19,448 nt of DNA from contig DATAZV010000090.1 in assembly GCA_036271855.1 (NCBI GenBank), positions 1 to 19,448 of the forward strand. Direction: 5' to 3'. Below are positions 6,660 through 14,172 of this stretch, piece by piece. Positions within the stretch are counted from its first letter, which is position 1. The number at the start of each line of letters is the position of its first letter. A program made the position numbers and the translations under genes. Under the pieces are notes generated by a model, which saw only the letters and a program-made list of their open reading frames with translations, was not told the DNA's origin and did not search any database. The stretch is from JAQGMJ01 sp036271855. Lineage in GTDB: Bacteria; Pseudomonadota; Gammaproteobacteria; Burkholderiales; JAEUOS01.

Positions 6660-7544
6660 ATGAAAAAATTGCTTTCAGGTTTCGCAGGCGTGCTGATGCT
6701 GGTGGGGTTGTTTGCCGCCGCCCCGGCCTTCGCCGCCGAACCCACCGTGCATGAAATCTACCAGGCCGCCGATGCCGGGCGCATGGACGAAGCGCAGCGG
6801 ATGATGCGCGAAGTGCTGCAAGCCCATCCGCAAAGCGGCAAGGCGCACTATATCGACGCCGAACTGCTGGCCAAACAGGGCAAGGTACATGAGGCCGCGG
6901 GCGAACTGGCGACCGCCGAAAAACTCGCCCCCGGCCTGCCTTTTGCCAAGCCTGAGGCAGTCACCAAACTGCGCGCCATCATCGAGCGCCCGGCCGCCAC
7001 TACGCCGCGCGCCGAATCACGCAACGACGCCTCCTCTTACCAGGAAGCCGCCTCCCCGCAGGCCGCGAGCTTCCCCTGGGGTCTGGCGGCGGCAGGTATC
7101 GGCCTGGTGCTGTTCATCATCTGGGCGGCGAAATTCATGACCCGCCGCGCCCCGCCTAGCGGCTACGGCGGCTATGGTCCGGCCTACGGCGCCGGCCCCG
7201 GGTCTGGTCCCTCTCCTGCGCCCTACGGTGGCCCCGCTCCCGGCTACGGCCCGCCCGGCTACGCGCCGGCCGGCCCGGCGCCCGGCATGGGTTCGCAAAT
7301 CCTCGGCGGCCTGGCCACTGGCGCCGCTGTCGGTACCGGCGTCGTCTTGGCCGAAGAACTGGCCCATCGCGTATTCGACCACCACGGCTCTTCCTCGCAG
7401 GGCTTCGGCAACTCCGGCTATGTGCCGTTCCAGAGCATTCCCGATGCCGCCGCCGACGACATGGGCGGCAACGACTTCGGCGTCTCTGACAACTCCTCCT
7501 GGGACGACGGCGGTTCTGGAGGTGGCGGCGGCGACTGGAACTAA
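6660..7544 (+). CDS. Exported TPR protein with membrane anchor and Gly/Pro/Tyr-rich region
   Basis: This 294-aa protein has a clear signal peptide (MKK, hydrophobic core, likely cleavage after AFA at residue 25) and a short tetratricopeptide-like helical region (about 28-95: GRMDEAQRMMREVLQAHP, then KVHEAAGELATAEKLAP). One transmembrane helix follows (about 139-159) with RR on its C-terminal side. After it come a Gly/Pro/Tyr/Ala-rich stretch (165-210), a glycine-zipper-like hydrophobic segment (211-232) and a Gly/Asp tail ending DWN. The TPR part is predicted to be periplasmic. The low-complexity part lies across the membrane or at its surface. The start at 6660 is chosen because a perfect AGGAGG (6649-6654) stands five bases before it. 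The protein resembles hypothetical TPR proteins of betaproteobacteria; its function is unknown. Confidence 0.85.
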   Translation: MKKLLSGFAGVLMLVGLFAAAPAFAAEPTVHEIYQAADAGRMDEAQRMMREVLQAHPQSGKAHYIDAELLAKQGKVHEAAGELATAEKLAPGLPFAKPEAVTKLRAIIERPAATTPRAESRNDASSYQEAASPQAASFPWGLAAAGIGLVLFIIWAAKFMTRRAPPSGYGGYGPAYGAGPGSGPSPAPYGGPAPGYGPPGYAPAGPAPGMGSQILGGLATGAAVGTGVVLAEELAHRVFDHHGSSSQGFGNSGYVPFQSIPDAAADDMGGNDFGVSDNSSWDDGGSGGGGGDWN

Positions 7545-7548
7545 GGGT

Positions 7549-7582
7549 GGCACGCCCTCGCCGTTGCAACGGCGAGGGTGCC
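7549..7582 (+). repeat. Strong palindrome after the TPR gene, possible terminator or REP-like element
   Basis: A perfect 24-bp palindrome (7555-7578, half-site CCCTCGCCGTTG) lies 10 nt after the TPR stop. GGCA (7549-7552) can also pair with TGCC (7579-7582) around a two-base bulge. In RNA the central bases would form the loop, giving a very stable stem. No T-run follows, so it is not a classical intrinsic terminator. It may protect the mRNA 3' end or be a dispersed palindromic repeat. Confidence 0.6.
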
Positions 7583-7584
7583 GC

Positions 7585-7604
7585 CGCCGGCCTGAAAGCC
7601 GGCG
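7585..7604 (+). repeat. Second hairpin, CGCCGGC stem
   Basis: CGCCGGC (7585-7591) and GCCGGCG (7598-7604) flank a six-base CTGAAA loop, right after the larger palindrome. Paired GC-rich palindromes of this style are typical of bacterial intergenic repeats. Copy number in the genome cannot be judged here. Confidence 0.5.
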
Positions 7605-7688
7605 CTTCGCGAGTGTATTGAAAGCGCATCTGCGCACGGTTTGTCTCTCAAAAATCATCCACACTTGGTTGATCGGCTTGCGTATCTT

Positions 7689-7710
7689 GGTAACCAGTGC
7701 CCCTGTTACC
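7689..7710. repeat. Inverted repeat GGTAAC-N10-GTTACC
   Basis: Six-base perfect arms flank ten bases immediately upstream of the GGAG and ATG of the terminase-like fragment. It could be a protein-binding site or a leader hairpin. No promoter pair could be assigned around it. Confidence 0.35.
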
Positions 7711-7721
7711 GGAGATATAAA

Positions 7722-7939
7722 ATGGAAGCCCTGAATCAGCCCCCGACCGACCGCCAGGCGCGGTTCGTCTTCGAATACCTGAAAGACCAGAACGCCAGCG
7801 CGGCGGCAAGATACGGCCGGGGACGCCGCACCCGCCCGGCACCGACCCCTGCTACAACCCGCCATGGCTGCGCGACCAGCGCCCACGCTATGCGATCGGC
7901 GCGGGAGAATTCTTCTTCTCCGGCGAAGAGGAAGATTGA
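7722..7939 (+). pseudogene. Remnant beginning like a phage terminase small subunit
   Basis: An ATG at 7722 with GGAG seven bases before it opens about 26 codons closely resembling the N-terminus of the Terminase_2 family (TDRQARFVFEYLKDQNASAAA; family members read roughly L-T-x-K-Q-x-x-F-V-x-E-Y-L-x-D-x-N-A-T-x-A-A). After that the frame turns into low-complexity Arg/Pro/Thr. Another plus frame (7724 register) carries a sensible ending: GTDPCYNPPWLRDQ, then RPRYAIGAGEFFF, then an acidic GEEED before TGA at 7937-7939. The simplest reading is a small phage-derived gene with an internal deletion or frameshift; the two halves may also be unrelated. It overlaps the last 52 nt of the convergent epimerase gene. 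The N-terminal match is moderately strong; the link to the tail is a guess. Confidence 0.4.
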
Positions 7940-9405
7940 ACCCGCGCAGCCGCCGGGACCGCGCGGCGGCCGGCGATGGCATCGAGCGCCTGGCCGATGG
8001 ACGGATAGTCGAAGCGAAAGCCGCTGCGCTGCGCCGCTTCCGGCAGCACCTTCTGCCCACCCAGCAGCAACTCCTCGGCAAACGCCCCCAGCGCCAGGCG
8101 CAACGGCGCAGCCGGCGCCGGCATGAAGGCGGGCCGCGCCAGCGCCCGGCCGAGCGCGGCGGTGAACTCGCGGTTGCGCACCGGCGCGGGCGCGGTGGCA
8201 TTGACCGCGCCATTCAGCGCCGGGGTGGCGATGGCGTGGACGATCAGGCGCACCATGTCGTCGCGGTGGATCCAGCTCATCCAGTGGCGGCCATTGCCGA
8301 ACGGGCCGCCGAGGCCGAACTCGAAGGGCACCAGCATGCGCGACAACATGCCGCCCTCGGCCGCCAGCACCAGGCCGGTTCGCAGGCAGACCACGCGCAC
8401 CCCGAGCGCGCCCGCTGCCCGCGCCTCGCGCTCCCAGCCCACGCACACATTGCGCGAAAAGCAGGGCGTGCCGTCGGCCGTCTCGTCCAGCGCCTCGTCG
8501 CCACGCAAGCCATACCAGCCGACCGCCGAGCCGCTGACCAGCACCTCGGGTCTCACCCGCAGGCGGCGCATCAGCCCGGCCAGGTCGCGCGTCATCCGCA
8601 GCCGCGAGCGCAGGATGCGAAACCGCTTGCGCCGCGTCCACAAGCCGTCGGAGATCGGCTCGCCCGCCAGGTTGACGATGGCGTCTATCCGCGTGCCGTC
8701 GGCGATCTGTCCAAGCGAGGTGATTACCCGCAACGGCACCGGCAACCCGGCCGCGCGCCTGCGGTCGCGGGTCAGCACCGTCACCTCGTGCCCCGCGCCC
8801 GCCAGAGCCGCGATCAGGCGGCTGCCGACAAAACCGGTGCCGCCGGTGACCAGGATCGCCCGGCGCCCGGCCAGCGCGCCGGCCAGGGGCGCGGGGTCGG
8901 CAAGCACGATGCGCCCCGCCCGCCCGGCCGCCGCCAGGTCGCGCAGCCCGAAGACCACCACGCCCGCCGCCGCCAGCGCGCACAGCCAGCTCCACAGCCC
9001 GTGATAGGCCGGCAGCAGCGCCGTCGGCAGTGCCGCCCATTGCGCCAGCAGGGGCAGCAACATGCCCAGCACCACGCCGTAATTCAAGGTCAGCAGCAGG
9101 TGGGTGACACGCTCGGTGGCGGGCAGCTTGCGGGTGCGGTCCTCTTCGACGAAATCGCGCCCGGTGATGAGCATTTCCGCCGCCATCAGGCCGATCAGCC
9201 CCCAGGCGAAGGCGCCCTGCGGCCAGCCCCAGCCCAGCGCCATGAAAATAACCACGTAGGCGAGGTTGCGCACCCCATGCAGCCTGACCTCGCCGGCCTG
9301 CGAAGGGCGCCAGGCCAGGCGTTCGGTCAACTCGTGATGGTAGAGGGTATCGAAGGCACCCAGCGCCATCTGCAGGCTCACCAGCCACCAGAAAGACTCA
9401 GTCAT
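7888..9405 (-). CDS. TIGR01777-family epimerase with N-terminal membrane domain
   Basis: This 505-aa protein has two parts. Residues 1-165 form a multi-helix membrane region with charged motifs (YHHELTERL near 22-30, EEDRTRKLPATERVTH near 87-102). Residues 180-480 form an extended-SDR domain of the TIGR01777 (SDR39U1, YfcH-like) type, with NAD(P)-binding TGGTGFVG at 187-194, NLAGEPISDG, SGSAVGWYG and the conserved WIHRDDMV. The substrate of this family is unknown. The last 25 or so residues (RVQSSSSPEKKNSPAPIA end) go beyond the usual family end and overlap the terminase-like remnant, so the original stop may have been lost. The ATG at 9405 is chosen because it overlaps the DUF4166 stop by 8 nt (ATGACTGA). 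The two genes form a translationally coupled pair. Confidence 0.85.
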   Translation of the reverse strand: MTESFWWLVSLQMALGAFDTLYHHELTERLAWRPSQAGEVRLHGVRNLAYVVIFMALGWGWPQGAFAWGLIGLMAAEMLITGRDFVEEDRTRKLPATERVTHLLLTLNYGVVLGMLLPLLAQWAALPTALLPAYHGLWSWLCALAAAGVVVFGLRDLAAAGRAGRIVLADPAPLAGALAGRRAILVTGGTGFVGSRLIAALAGAGHEVTVLTRDRRRAAGLPVPLRVITSLGQIADGTRIDAIVNLAGEPISDGLWTRRKRFRILRSRLRMTRDLAGLMRRLRVRPEVLVSGSAVGWYGLRGDEALDETADGTPCFSRNVCVGWEREARAAGALGVRVVCLRTGLVLAAEGGMLSRMLVPFEFGLGGPFGNGRHWMSWIHRDDMVRLIVHAIATPALNGAVNATAPAPVRNREFTAALGRALARPAFMPAPAAPLRLALGAFAEELLLGGQKVLPEAAQRSGFRFDYPSIGQALDAIAGRRAVPAAARVQSSSSPEKKNSPAPIA

Positions 9406-10129
9406 GATCAGCCTCGCGCGCATCACGGGTGACGCTTTCGCGGAACAGCCCGGTCTGGCTGACCAGTTCGCCCAGCCAGTGGTGGCGCAGCGCCAGCACG
9501 AAGGCAAACCAGCCGCCGCCGCGGTCCACATGGCTGATGGTCAGCGCCCCGGGCGAAAGCCAGCGCGGCAAGCGCAGGCGCCGGCCCCCAAGGGCAAAAA
9601 AGTAATGGTCGCTGTGAAAGTGCAGGGCCTGGGTATCCGCGCTCACCACAAGCGCGATGCCGAAGCCCAGCCCCAGGTACTCCTCCAGGCCGGTGGGCCC
9701 GGCGAAGCGCTTGCTGCTGTGGATCACCTGCGGAAATCCGCGCTTGCGCCCGTACATGCGGGTCCAGAACTGGCCGCCGCAAGCCGCATCCTCGGTCACC
9801 GAGACCACCGCCGGCACCCCGGTGTCGTCGTACAGCGGCAGCGGCGCGCCGATCAGGCGGGCCAACTGCGCCAGCACCCGGCCCTGCCACAGCTTGCGGC
9901 TTTCCACGATCTCGCCCACATAAGTCACGGCCGCGCCCGGCAACAGGTGCTTGCTGAAGCGCTCGCACACCGCCGGCGGCAAGCGCGACCAGGCATCGGC
10001 GCCCAGCAAGGCCCGAAACCGCAGGTCGTGCAATACCGGTTCGTTTATTTGTCCTTGCACCGGCTGCCGCGCCGGCAACGCCCTCTCGAAGCGGTCCGCC
10101 GCGAGAGCCACCCTTTGCAGCCTGGCCAT
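9398..10129 (-). CDS. DUF4166 domain protein
   Basis: This 243-aa protein resembles the DUF4166 family, which is found next to or fused with TIGR01777-type epimerases. Visible blocks are FRALLGADAWSRLPPAVCERF near residues 50-70, WTRMYGRKRGFPQVIHSSKRF in the middle, GLGFGIALVVSADTQALHFHS, and LSPGALTISHVDRGGGWFAF near the end. No signal peptide or membrane helix is evident, and the biochemical role is unknown. The start at 10129 is supported by AAGGAG upstream on the minus strand; a longer reading to 10222 would run through the promoter. The epimerase gene follows with an 8-nt overlap, so the two products probably act together, perhaps on a lipid or isoprenoid at the membrane (inference). Confidence 0.85.
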   Translation of the reverse strand: MARLQRVALAADRFERALPARQPVQGQINEPVLHDLRFRALLGADAWSRLPPAVCERFSKHLLPGAAVTYVGEIVESRKLWQGRVLAQLARLIGAPLPLYDDTGVPAVVSVTEDAACGGQFWTRMYGRKRGFPQVIHSSKRFAGPTGLEEYLGLGFGIALVVSADTQALHFHSDHYFFALGGRRLRLPRWLSPGALTISHVDRGGGWFAFVLALRHHWLGELVSQTGLFRESVTRDAREADHD

Positions 10130-10158
10130 GACAAACTCCTTCTTCTTGTTATATCGGT

Positions 10159-10180
10159 TATTTCTGTCTTTACAGAAATA
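10159..10180. promoter_or_regulatory. Inverted repeat at the -10/start of the DUF4166 promoter, likely operator
   Basis: TATTTCTGT (10159-10167) and ACAGAAATA (10172-10180) are perfect 9-bp arms around a four-base centre. The site overlaps the -10 and the predicted transcription start on the minus strand, where a bound repressor would block initiation. It contains CTGT-N4-ACAG, shorter than the CTGT-N8-ACAG of an E. coli LexA box. The binding protein is not identified. Confidence 0.6.
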
Positions 10181-10206
10181 TATGATAAACAAAGGCGGTT
10201 TGTCAA
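10177..10206 (-). promoter_or_regulatory. Promoter of the DUF4166-epimerase pair
   Basis: On the minus strand a perfect TTGACA (10206-10201) is followed after 18 bp by TATATT (10182-10177, 5 of 6 consensus). The region is markedly AT-rich compared with its surroundings. The leader to the ATG at 10129 is about 40 nt and contains AAGGAG. Confidence 0.7.
10189..10203. repeat. Second inverted repeat in the same promoter
   Basis: ACAAA (10189-10193) and TTTGT (10199-10203) flank five bases in the spacer and touch the -35. With the larger repeat downstream it may form a two-site control region, but a five-base arm can occur by chance. Confidence 0.3.
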
Positions 10207-10234
10207 GGCTTTGGCAGCCCATTCCGTCTGGTTT

Positions 10235-10873
10235 TCAGGGGCGCAAGGGCCAGCAGCCACGCTCGACATGCGTACTCTTGCCGATCAGGCTTTCGATCAG
10301 CACGAACTCGTGCGCCGTCCAGCCGAGCGGCTCGATCGCCTGCATTTCGATACGCTTGCGGTCGTACAACAGCGTCAGGTGCGGCGTCGGATGGCGCTCG
10401 ACATACTGGCCCAGACCCGCCCTTTGCATCGCCGTGCCCAGGGCATGCTGGAAGGCGAGCAGCCCGTCCAGATTTTGATCCACCGCCAGCAGCACCAGCG
10501 GCTCGGTGGCTTTTTTGCGGTTGAAACTCATGGCGCGGTCAAACGCCACCTCGAACGGCGGCATGCTGACGCTTGCCGCCGCGGCTTTTGCCGCTTCGAT
10601 GGTCTCCACCGGCCAGTCGCCCTCGGTCTGGCCGAAGGGGTGCAAGGTGACGTGGAAATTCTCGGGCTTCAGCAGCGCGCCGTCCAGGCCGTGCTGCTCG
10701 CGCAGACTATGCCTGAGTTGCGTGAGCGTGGCGCGCATTTCCGGCGCCGGGCGCAGGGCGAAGAACAGCCCCTTCATCGCCTTGCGGGCGGCGCCGGGCG
10801 CGCGCCGCGCAGCGGCGGGAACCCTGGCCTTGCCGCCCGGCTCAAAGTCTGGAAAAGAAAGTTGCTCGGCCAC
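10235..10873 (-). CDS. thpR: RNA 2',3'-cyclic phosphodiesterase (2'-5' RNA ligase family)
   Basis: This 212-aa protein belongs to the 2H phosphoesterase superfamily (LigT/ThpR). These enzymes hydrolyse 2',3'-cyclic phosphates at RNA ends and in vitro make 2'-5' bonds between tRNA halves. Both catalytic H-x-T motifs are present: FHVTL about 70-75 residues in, and PHLTLLY about 165 residues in. The start is GTG at 10873, chosen because the resulting N-terminus (EQLSFPDFEPGG) resembles the usual opening of betaproteobacterial homologues and a GGAG stands five bases upstream. An internal ATG at 10777 would begin at MKGLFFALR and still keep both motifs. It lies 27 nt after the stop of the frameshifted upstream gene and is probably co-transcribed with it. 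Confidence 0.88.
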   Translation of the reverse strand: MAEQLSFPDFEPGGKARVPAAARRAPGAARKAMKGLFFALRPAPEMRATLTQLRHSLREQHGLDGALLKPENFHVTLHPFGQTEGDWPVETIEAAKAAAASVSMPPFEVAFDRAMSFNRKKATEPLVLLAVDQNLDGLLAFQHALGTAMQRAGLGQYVERHPTPHLTLLYDRKRIEMQAIEPLGWTAHEFVLIESLIGKSTHVERGCWPLRP

Positions 10874-10900
10874 CAGCGCTCCGCCTTCGAGTCGCCCGGG

Positions 10901-11859
10901 TTACACCACGTTGCGCCAGAAGCGCTGCAGGCTGTCGACGCCGCCCGCGGTGGAACTGAAGGTCGTCGTATCGCAGATCAACACGCGGCCGCGAAAAACA
11001 TCGGCTCTTGATTGCAGCAGGGCATCGAAATCCCATCGCCCCCCGCGGTAAAAGGATGCGGCGGCGCGCCCGGATCTATCGGCTGGCGCGCCAGCACGTC
11101 CAGCTTCGCGACGCTGTCGCCCAGCCTCTCGAAATGCGGCAGGTGCGCGTGCAGATTGAACGTCGTGACGCCATCCATCAGCCCGGAGCGATCTACCCCG
11201 GAGTCAACTCCGAGCGGCGCCGGCGAGCCGTCCGGCAATTTTGCGGGCCGCAAGCCGAAGCGGTTCCGGACCTGCAGGCCCAGCTCGGCCAGAAGCGAAA
11301 TGCCGAAATCGCCGAAGCACTGCCGTGCCGGAATGGCGGGGTCGCCATGGTGATGGAACTCGAGTTCCTGCCGCGCCAGGCGCTCGCCCTCGGGCAGTTC
11401 GTCAATATTGCCGATGTCATGGTGGGGGCAGACGAACAGCGTGTGGTCGGGATCGTCGAGAAACGCGAGGATGGCGCCGATCTCCGCCCCGCTGGGCCGT
11501 TGCCGCGTGCGGGACGAGTCGAAGCTGATGATCACCAGGGTATCGACACCAGTGAGAAATTCGCCATCGAGCGGGCACAGGCCGGCGTCCGTCCCGCGTT
11601 CGGCCTGCCGCACGGGATTTCCGGTCCAAGAAGCCGCCAGTTCGGCAAAGAGCCTGAAATTGGGGAGCTGGACGTGATCGAGAAAGCCCCCGACGCCCTG
11701 GTCGAATTTCACCGGATCGGCGAGTGGCTCGAAACGCGGCCAGAACAGCCGGCGCAGCTCGAACAGCGCGGGAAACCGGCCCTCCAGAATCCCCAGCGGT
11801 GCAGCGACCTCGTCGGCGCGGCTCCAGGCGAAATACAGCGCGACTTGCCGACCTGCCAT
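10901..11859 (-). pseudogene. Unidentified protein gene interrupted by a one-base frameshift
   Basis: From ATG 11859 (AGGAAG upstream) the frame reads 293 codons to a TGA at 10978. After a six-base C-run on the plus strand (11039-11044, six G on the coding strand) the reading becomes unlikely (DGISMPCCNQEP and so on). One extra base in that run would continue as AGG-RWDFDALLQSRADVF and then GRVLICDTTTFSSTAGG, ending FWRNVV at a TAA (10903-10901). That gives 319 aa in frame and ends 27 nt before thpR. The corrected protein has alternating hydrophobic strands (VDTLVIISFDSS, HTLFVCPHHDIGN, GRVLICDTTTF) suggesting a Rossmann-like or glutamine-amidotransferase-like fold, but no family was recognised. 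Sequencing error, true mutation and slippage-controlled expression are all possible. Confidence 0.7.
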
Positions 11860-11961
11860 CGCTACTTCCTTTCGGTTCAAGGACATCGATTGATCAGGCC
11901 GGCCCTACGCCTTCGATTCTGCGCTATTGCCTCATTCCCGCTCGCGGCCATGACTCGCAAC

Positions 11962-14166
11962 CTAACTGGCCGCAGCCGCCGCACTAGCCCGCGCCTGATG
12001 CAATTTTTTGTAGCTGTCGAGCAAGCGGTGGTGCCTGTCGAGCCCCTCCAGTTTCATGCTCGTGGGCGTCAACCCGAAGAAGCGCACGCTGCCGTCCACC
12101 GACCCCACTACCGCGTCCATCCTGGCGTTGCCGAACATCCGGCGGAAGTTGACCGCGTAATCGTCCAGTTCCAGATCGTCGTCGAGCAGCACCTCCAGCA
12201 CCGCATCCAAGGCCTGGTAAAACAATCCGCGCTCGGCCGTGTTGTCGTTGTACTGCAGGAAGGCGCCCACCAGCTCTTGCGCCTCCGCCAATTGCCGCAA
12301 GGCGAGATGAATCAGCAGCTTCAACTCAAGAACGGTCAGTTGCCCCCAGGCCGTATTCTCGTCAAATTCGATGCCGATCAAGGTGGCGATGTCGCCATAC
12401 TCATCCAGCTCACTGTTCTCCAGACGCTTGAGCAGCGCTTTCAGGCCGGCATCGTCCAGGCGGTGCAGGTTCAGGATATCGGCGCGGAACAGGAGTGCTT
12501 TGTTGGTGTTATCCCAGATCAGATCTTCCACCGGATAGATTTCCGAATAACCCGGCACCAGCATCCGGCAGGCAACGGCGCCCAGTTGGTCATATACCGC
12601 TGTGTACACCTCTTTGCCCATGCCTTCGAGAATGCCGAACAAGGTCGCAGCTTCCTCGGCATTGGAGTTTTCACTCTGGCCGGAAAAATCCCACTCGACG
12701 AAATCGTGATCGGCTTTGGCGCTGAAAAAGCGCCACGACACGATGCCGCTGGAATCGATGAAGTGTTCAACGAAGTTATTCGGCTCGGTCACGGCTTCAC
12801 TGGCGAAGGTAGGCCGAGGCAGATCGTTCAGGCCTTCAAAGCTGCGGCCCTGCAGCAATTCCGTCAGGCTGCGTTCCAGCGCCACCTGCAGACTAGGGTG
12901 CGCGCCGAACGAGGCAAACACGCCGCCTGTGCGCGGGTTCATCAGGGTGACGCACATGACAGGGTACGTCCCACCCAGCGACGCATCCTTTACCAGCACC
13001 GGAAAGCCTTGCTCTTCAAGCCCCTGAATGCCGGCCACAATGCCAGGGTATTTCGCCAGCACTTCCTGCGGCACATCAGGCAAGGCGATTTCACCTTCCA
13101 GAATTTCGCGCTTTACCGCCCGCTCGAAAATTTCGGACAGGCATTGCACCTGCGCTTCGGCCAGCGTATTGCCGGCACTCATGCCATTGCTGACGAACAG
13201 GTTTTCGATCAGGTTGGACGGGAAGTACACCACTTCGCCATCCGACTGCCGCACATACGGCAGCGAACAGATACCGCGCTGCGCATTGCCGGAGTTGGTG
13301 TCGATCAGATGCGAGCCACGCAGCTCGCCATCGGGATCATAAATCTGCCGACAGTATTCATCCAGAATGCCGGCCGGCAGCGCATCCTTGCGGCCAGGCT
13401 TGAACCAGCGCTCGTCCGGGTAATGCACGAATTCCGCGTTGGCGATGTCTTCACCCCAGAACGCGCCGGCGTAAAAATGGTTGTTATTGACGCGTTCGAT
13501 ATACTCTCCCAACGCCGACGCCAACGCGCTTTCCTTGGTCGCGCCCTTGCCGTTGGTAAAACACATCGGCGAATGCGCATCGCGGATATGCAGCGACCAC
13601 ACGTTGGGAACGAGATTGCGCCAGGAAGCGATTTCAATCTTGATGCCCAAGGCTGCCAAAACGCCCGACATATTGGCGATGGTCTGCTCCAGCGGCAGAT
13701 CCTTGCCGGCAATATAGGTGCTCGCGTCCGCAGCCGACTTCAAGGTCAGCAGCGACTGGGCATCGGCATCCAGGTTCTCCACCTCTTCAATGACGAACTC
13801 GGGGCCGGCCTGCACCACTTTTTTCACCGTGCAACGCTCGATGGAGCGCAAGATACCGCGGCGGTCTACCTCCAGGATATCCGGGGGCAACTCAACCTGA
13901 ATCTTGAAAATCTGCTGGTAGCGGTTTTCCGGGTCAACAATATTATTCTGCGACAGGCGGATATTTTCGGTGGGAATATCACGGGTTACGCAGTACAACT
14001 TCACAAAGTAGGCTGCACACAAGGCCGACGAGGCCAGAAAATAATCGAAGGGACCAGGCGCCGAGCCATCGCCCTTATAGCGGATAGGCTGGTCGGACAC
14101 GACCGTGAAGTCGTCGAACTTGGCTTCAAGACGCAGCTTGTCGAGAAAGTTGACCTTGATTTCCAT
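11962..14166 (-). CDS. ycaO: OsmC-YcaO fusion protein (ribosomal S12 methylthiotransferase accessory-like)
   Basis: This 734-aa protein joins an OsmC-like domain (about 1-135, with candidate thiol pair Cys50 and Cys112) to a YcaO ATP-binding domain (about 150-600) and a helical C-terminal extension. YcaO nucleotide-binding residues are visible in TNGKGATKESA (205-214) and GEYIER (220-225), and again in QCLSEIFERAVKREI. YcaO domains activate amide backbones with ATP; E. coli YcaO supports RimO-dependent methylthiolation of ribosomal protein S12. No precursor peptide or azoline/thioamide partner genes are present, so a housekeeping role of the E. coli type is more likely than natural-product synthesis. 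The ATG lies 6 nt after the guaA stop with GGGAG inside the guaA end, so it is the third gene of a guaB-guaA operon. Its codon and base use look less GC-extreme than its neighbours. Confidence 0.88.
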   Translation of the reverse strand: MEIKVNFLDKLRLEAKFDDFTVVSDQPIRYKGDGSAPGPFDYFLASSALCAAYFVKLYCVTRDIPTENIRLSQNNIVDPENRYQQIFKIQVELPPDILEVDRRGILRSIERCTVKKVVQAGPEFVIEEVENLDADAQSLLTLKSAADASTYIAGKDLPLEQTIANMSGVLAALGIKIEIASWRNLVPNVWSLHIRDAHSPMCFTNGKGATKESALASALGEYIERVNNNHFYAGAFWGEDIANAEFVHYPDERWFKPGRKDALPAGILDEYCRQIYDPDGELRGSHLIDTNSGNAQRGICSLPYVRQSDGEVVYFPSNLIENLFVSNGMSAGNTLAEAQVQCLSEIFERAVKREILEGEIALPDVPQEVLAKYPGIVAGIQGLEEQGFPVLVKDASLGGTYPVMCVTLMNPRTGGVFASFGAHPSLQVALERSLTELLQGRSFEGLNDLPRPTFASEAVTEPNNFVEHFIDSSGIVSWRFFSAKADHDFVEWDFSGQSENSNAEEAATLFGILEGMGKEVYTAVYDQLGAVACRMLVPGYSEIYPVEDLIWDNTNKALLFRADILNLHRLDDAGLKALLKRLENSELDEYGDIATLIGIEFDENTAWGQLTVLELKLLIHLALRQLAEAQELVGAFLQYNDNTAERGLFYQALDAVLEVLLDDDLELDDYAVNFRRMFGNARMDAVVGSVDGSVRFFGLTPTSMKLEGLDRHHRLLDSYKKLHQARASAAAAAS

Positions 14167-14172
14167 GGGGAA

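Noticed and set aside
7864..9432. Long plus-strand open frame opposite the epimerase gene
   Set aside because: The minus strand carries clear SDR motifs in the right order; the plus frame is compositionally biased and has no ribosome-binding site.
10159..10180. LexA (SOS) box in the DUF4166 promoter
   Set aside because: The spacing is CTGT-N4-ACAG, not CTGT-N8-ACAG, so it does not fit the E. coli-type LexA consensus.
11962..14166. YcaO-based ribosomally made peptide (azoline/thioamide) cluster
   Set aside because: No precursor peptide, dehydrogenase, TfuA-like or export genes are near; neighbours are guanine synthesis genes.
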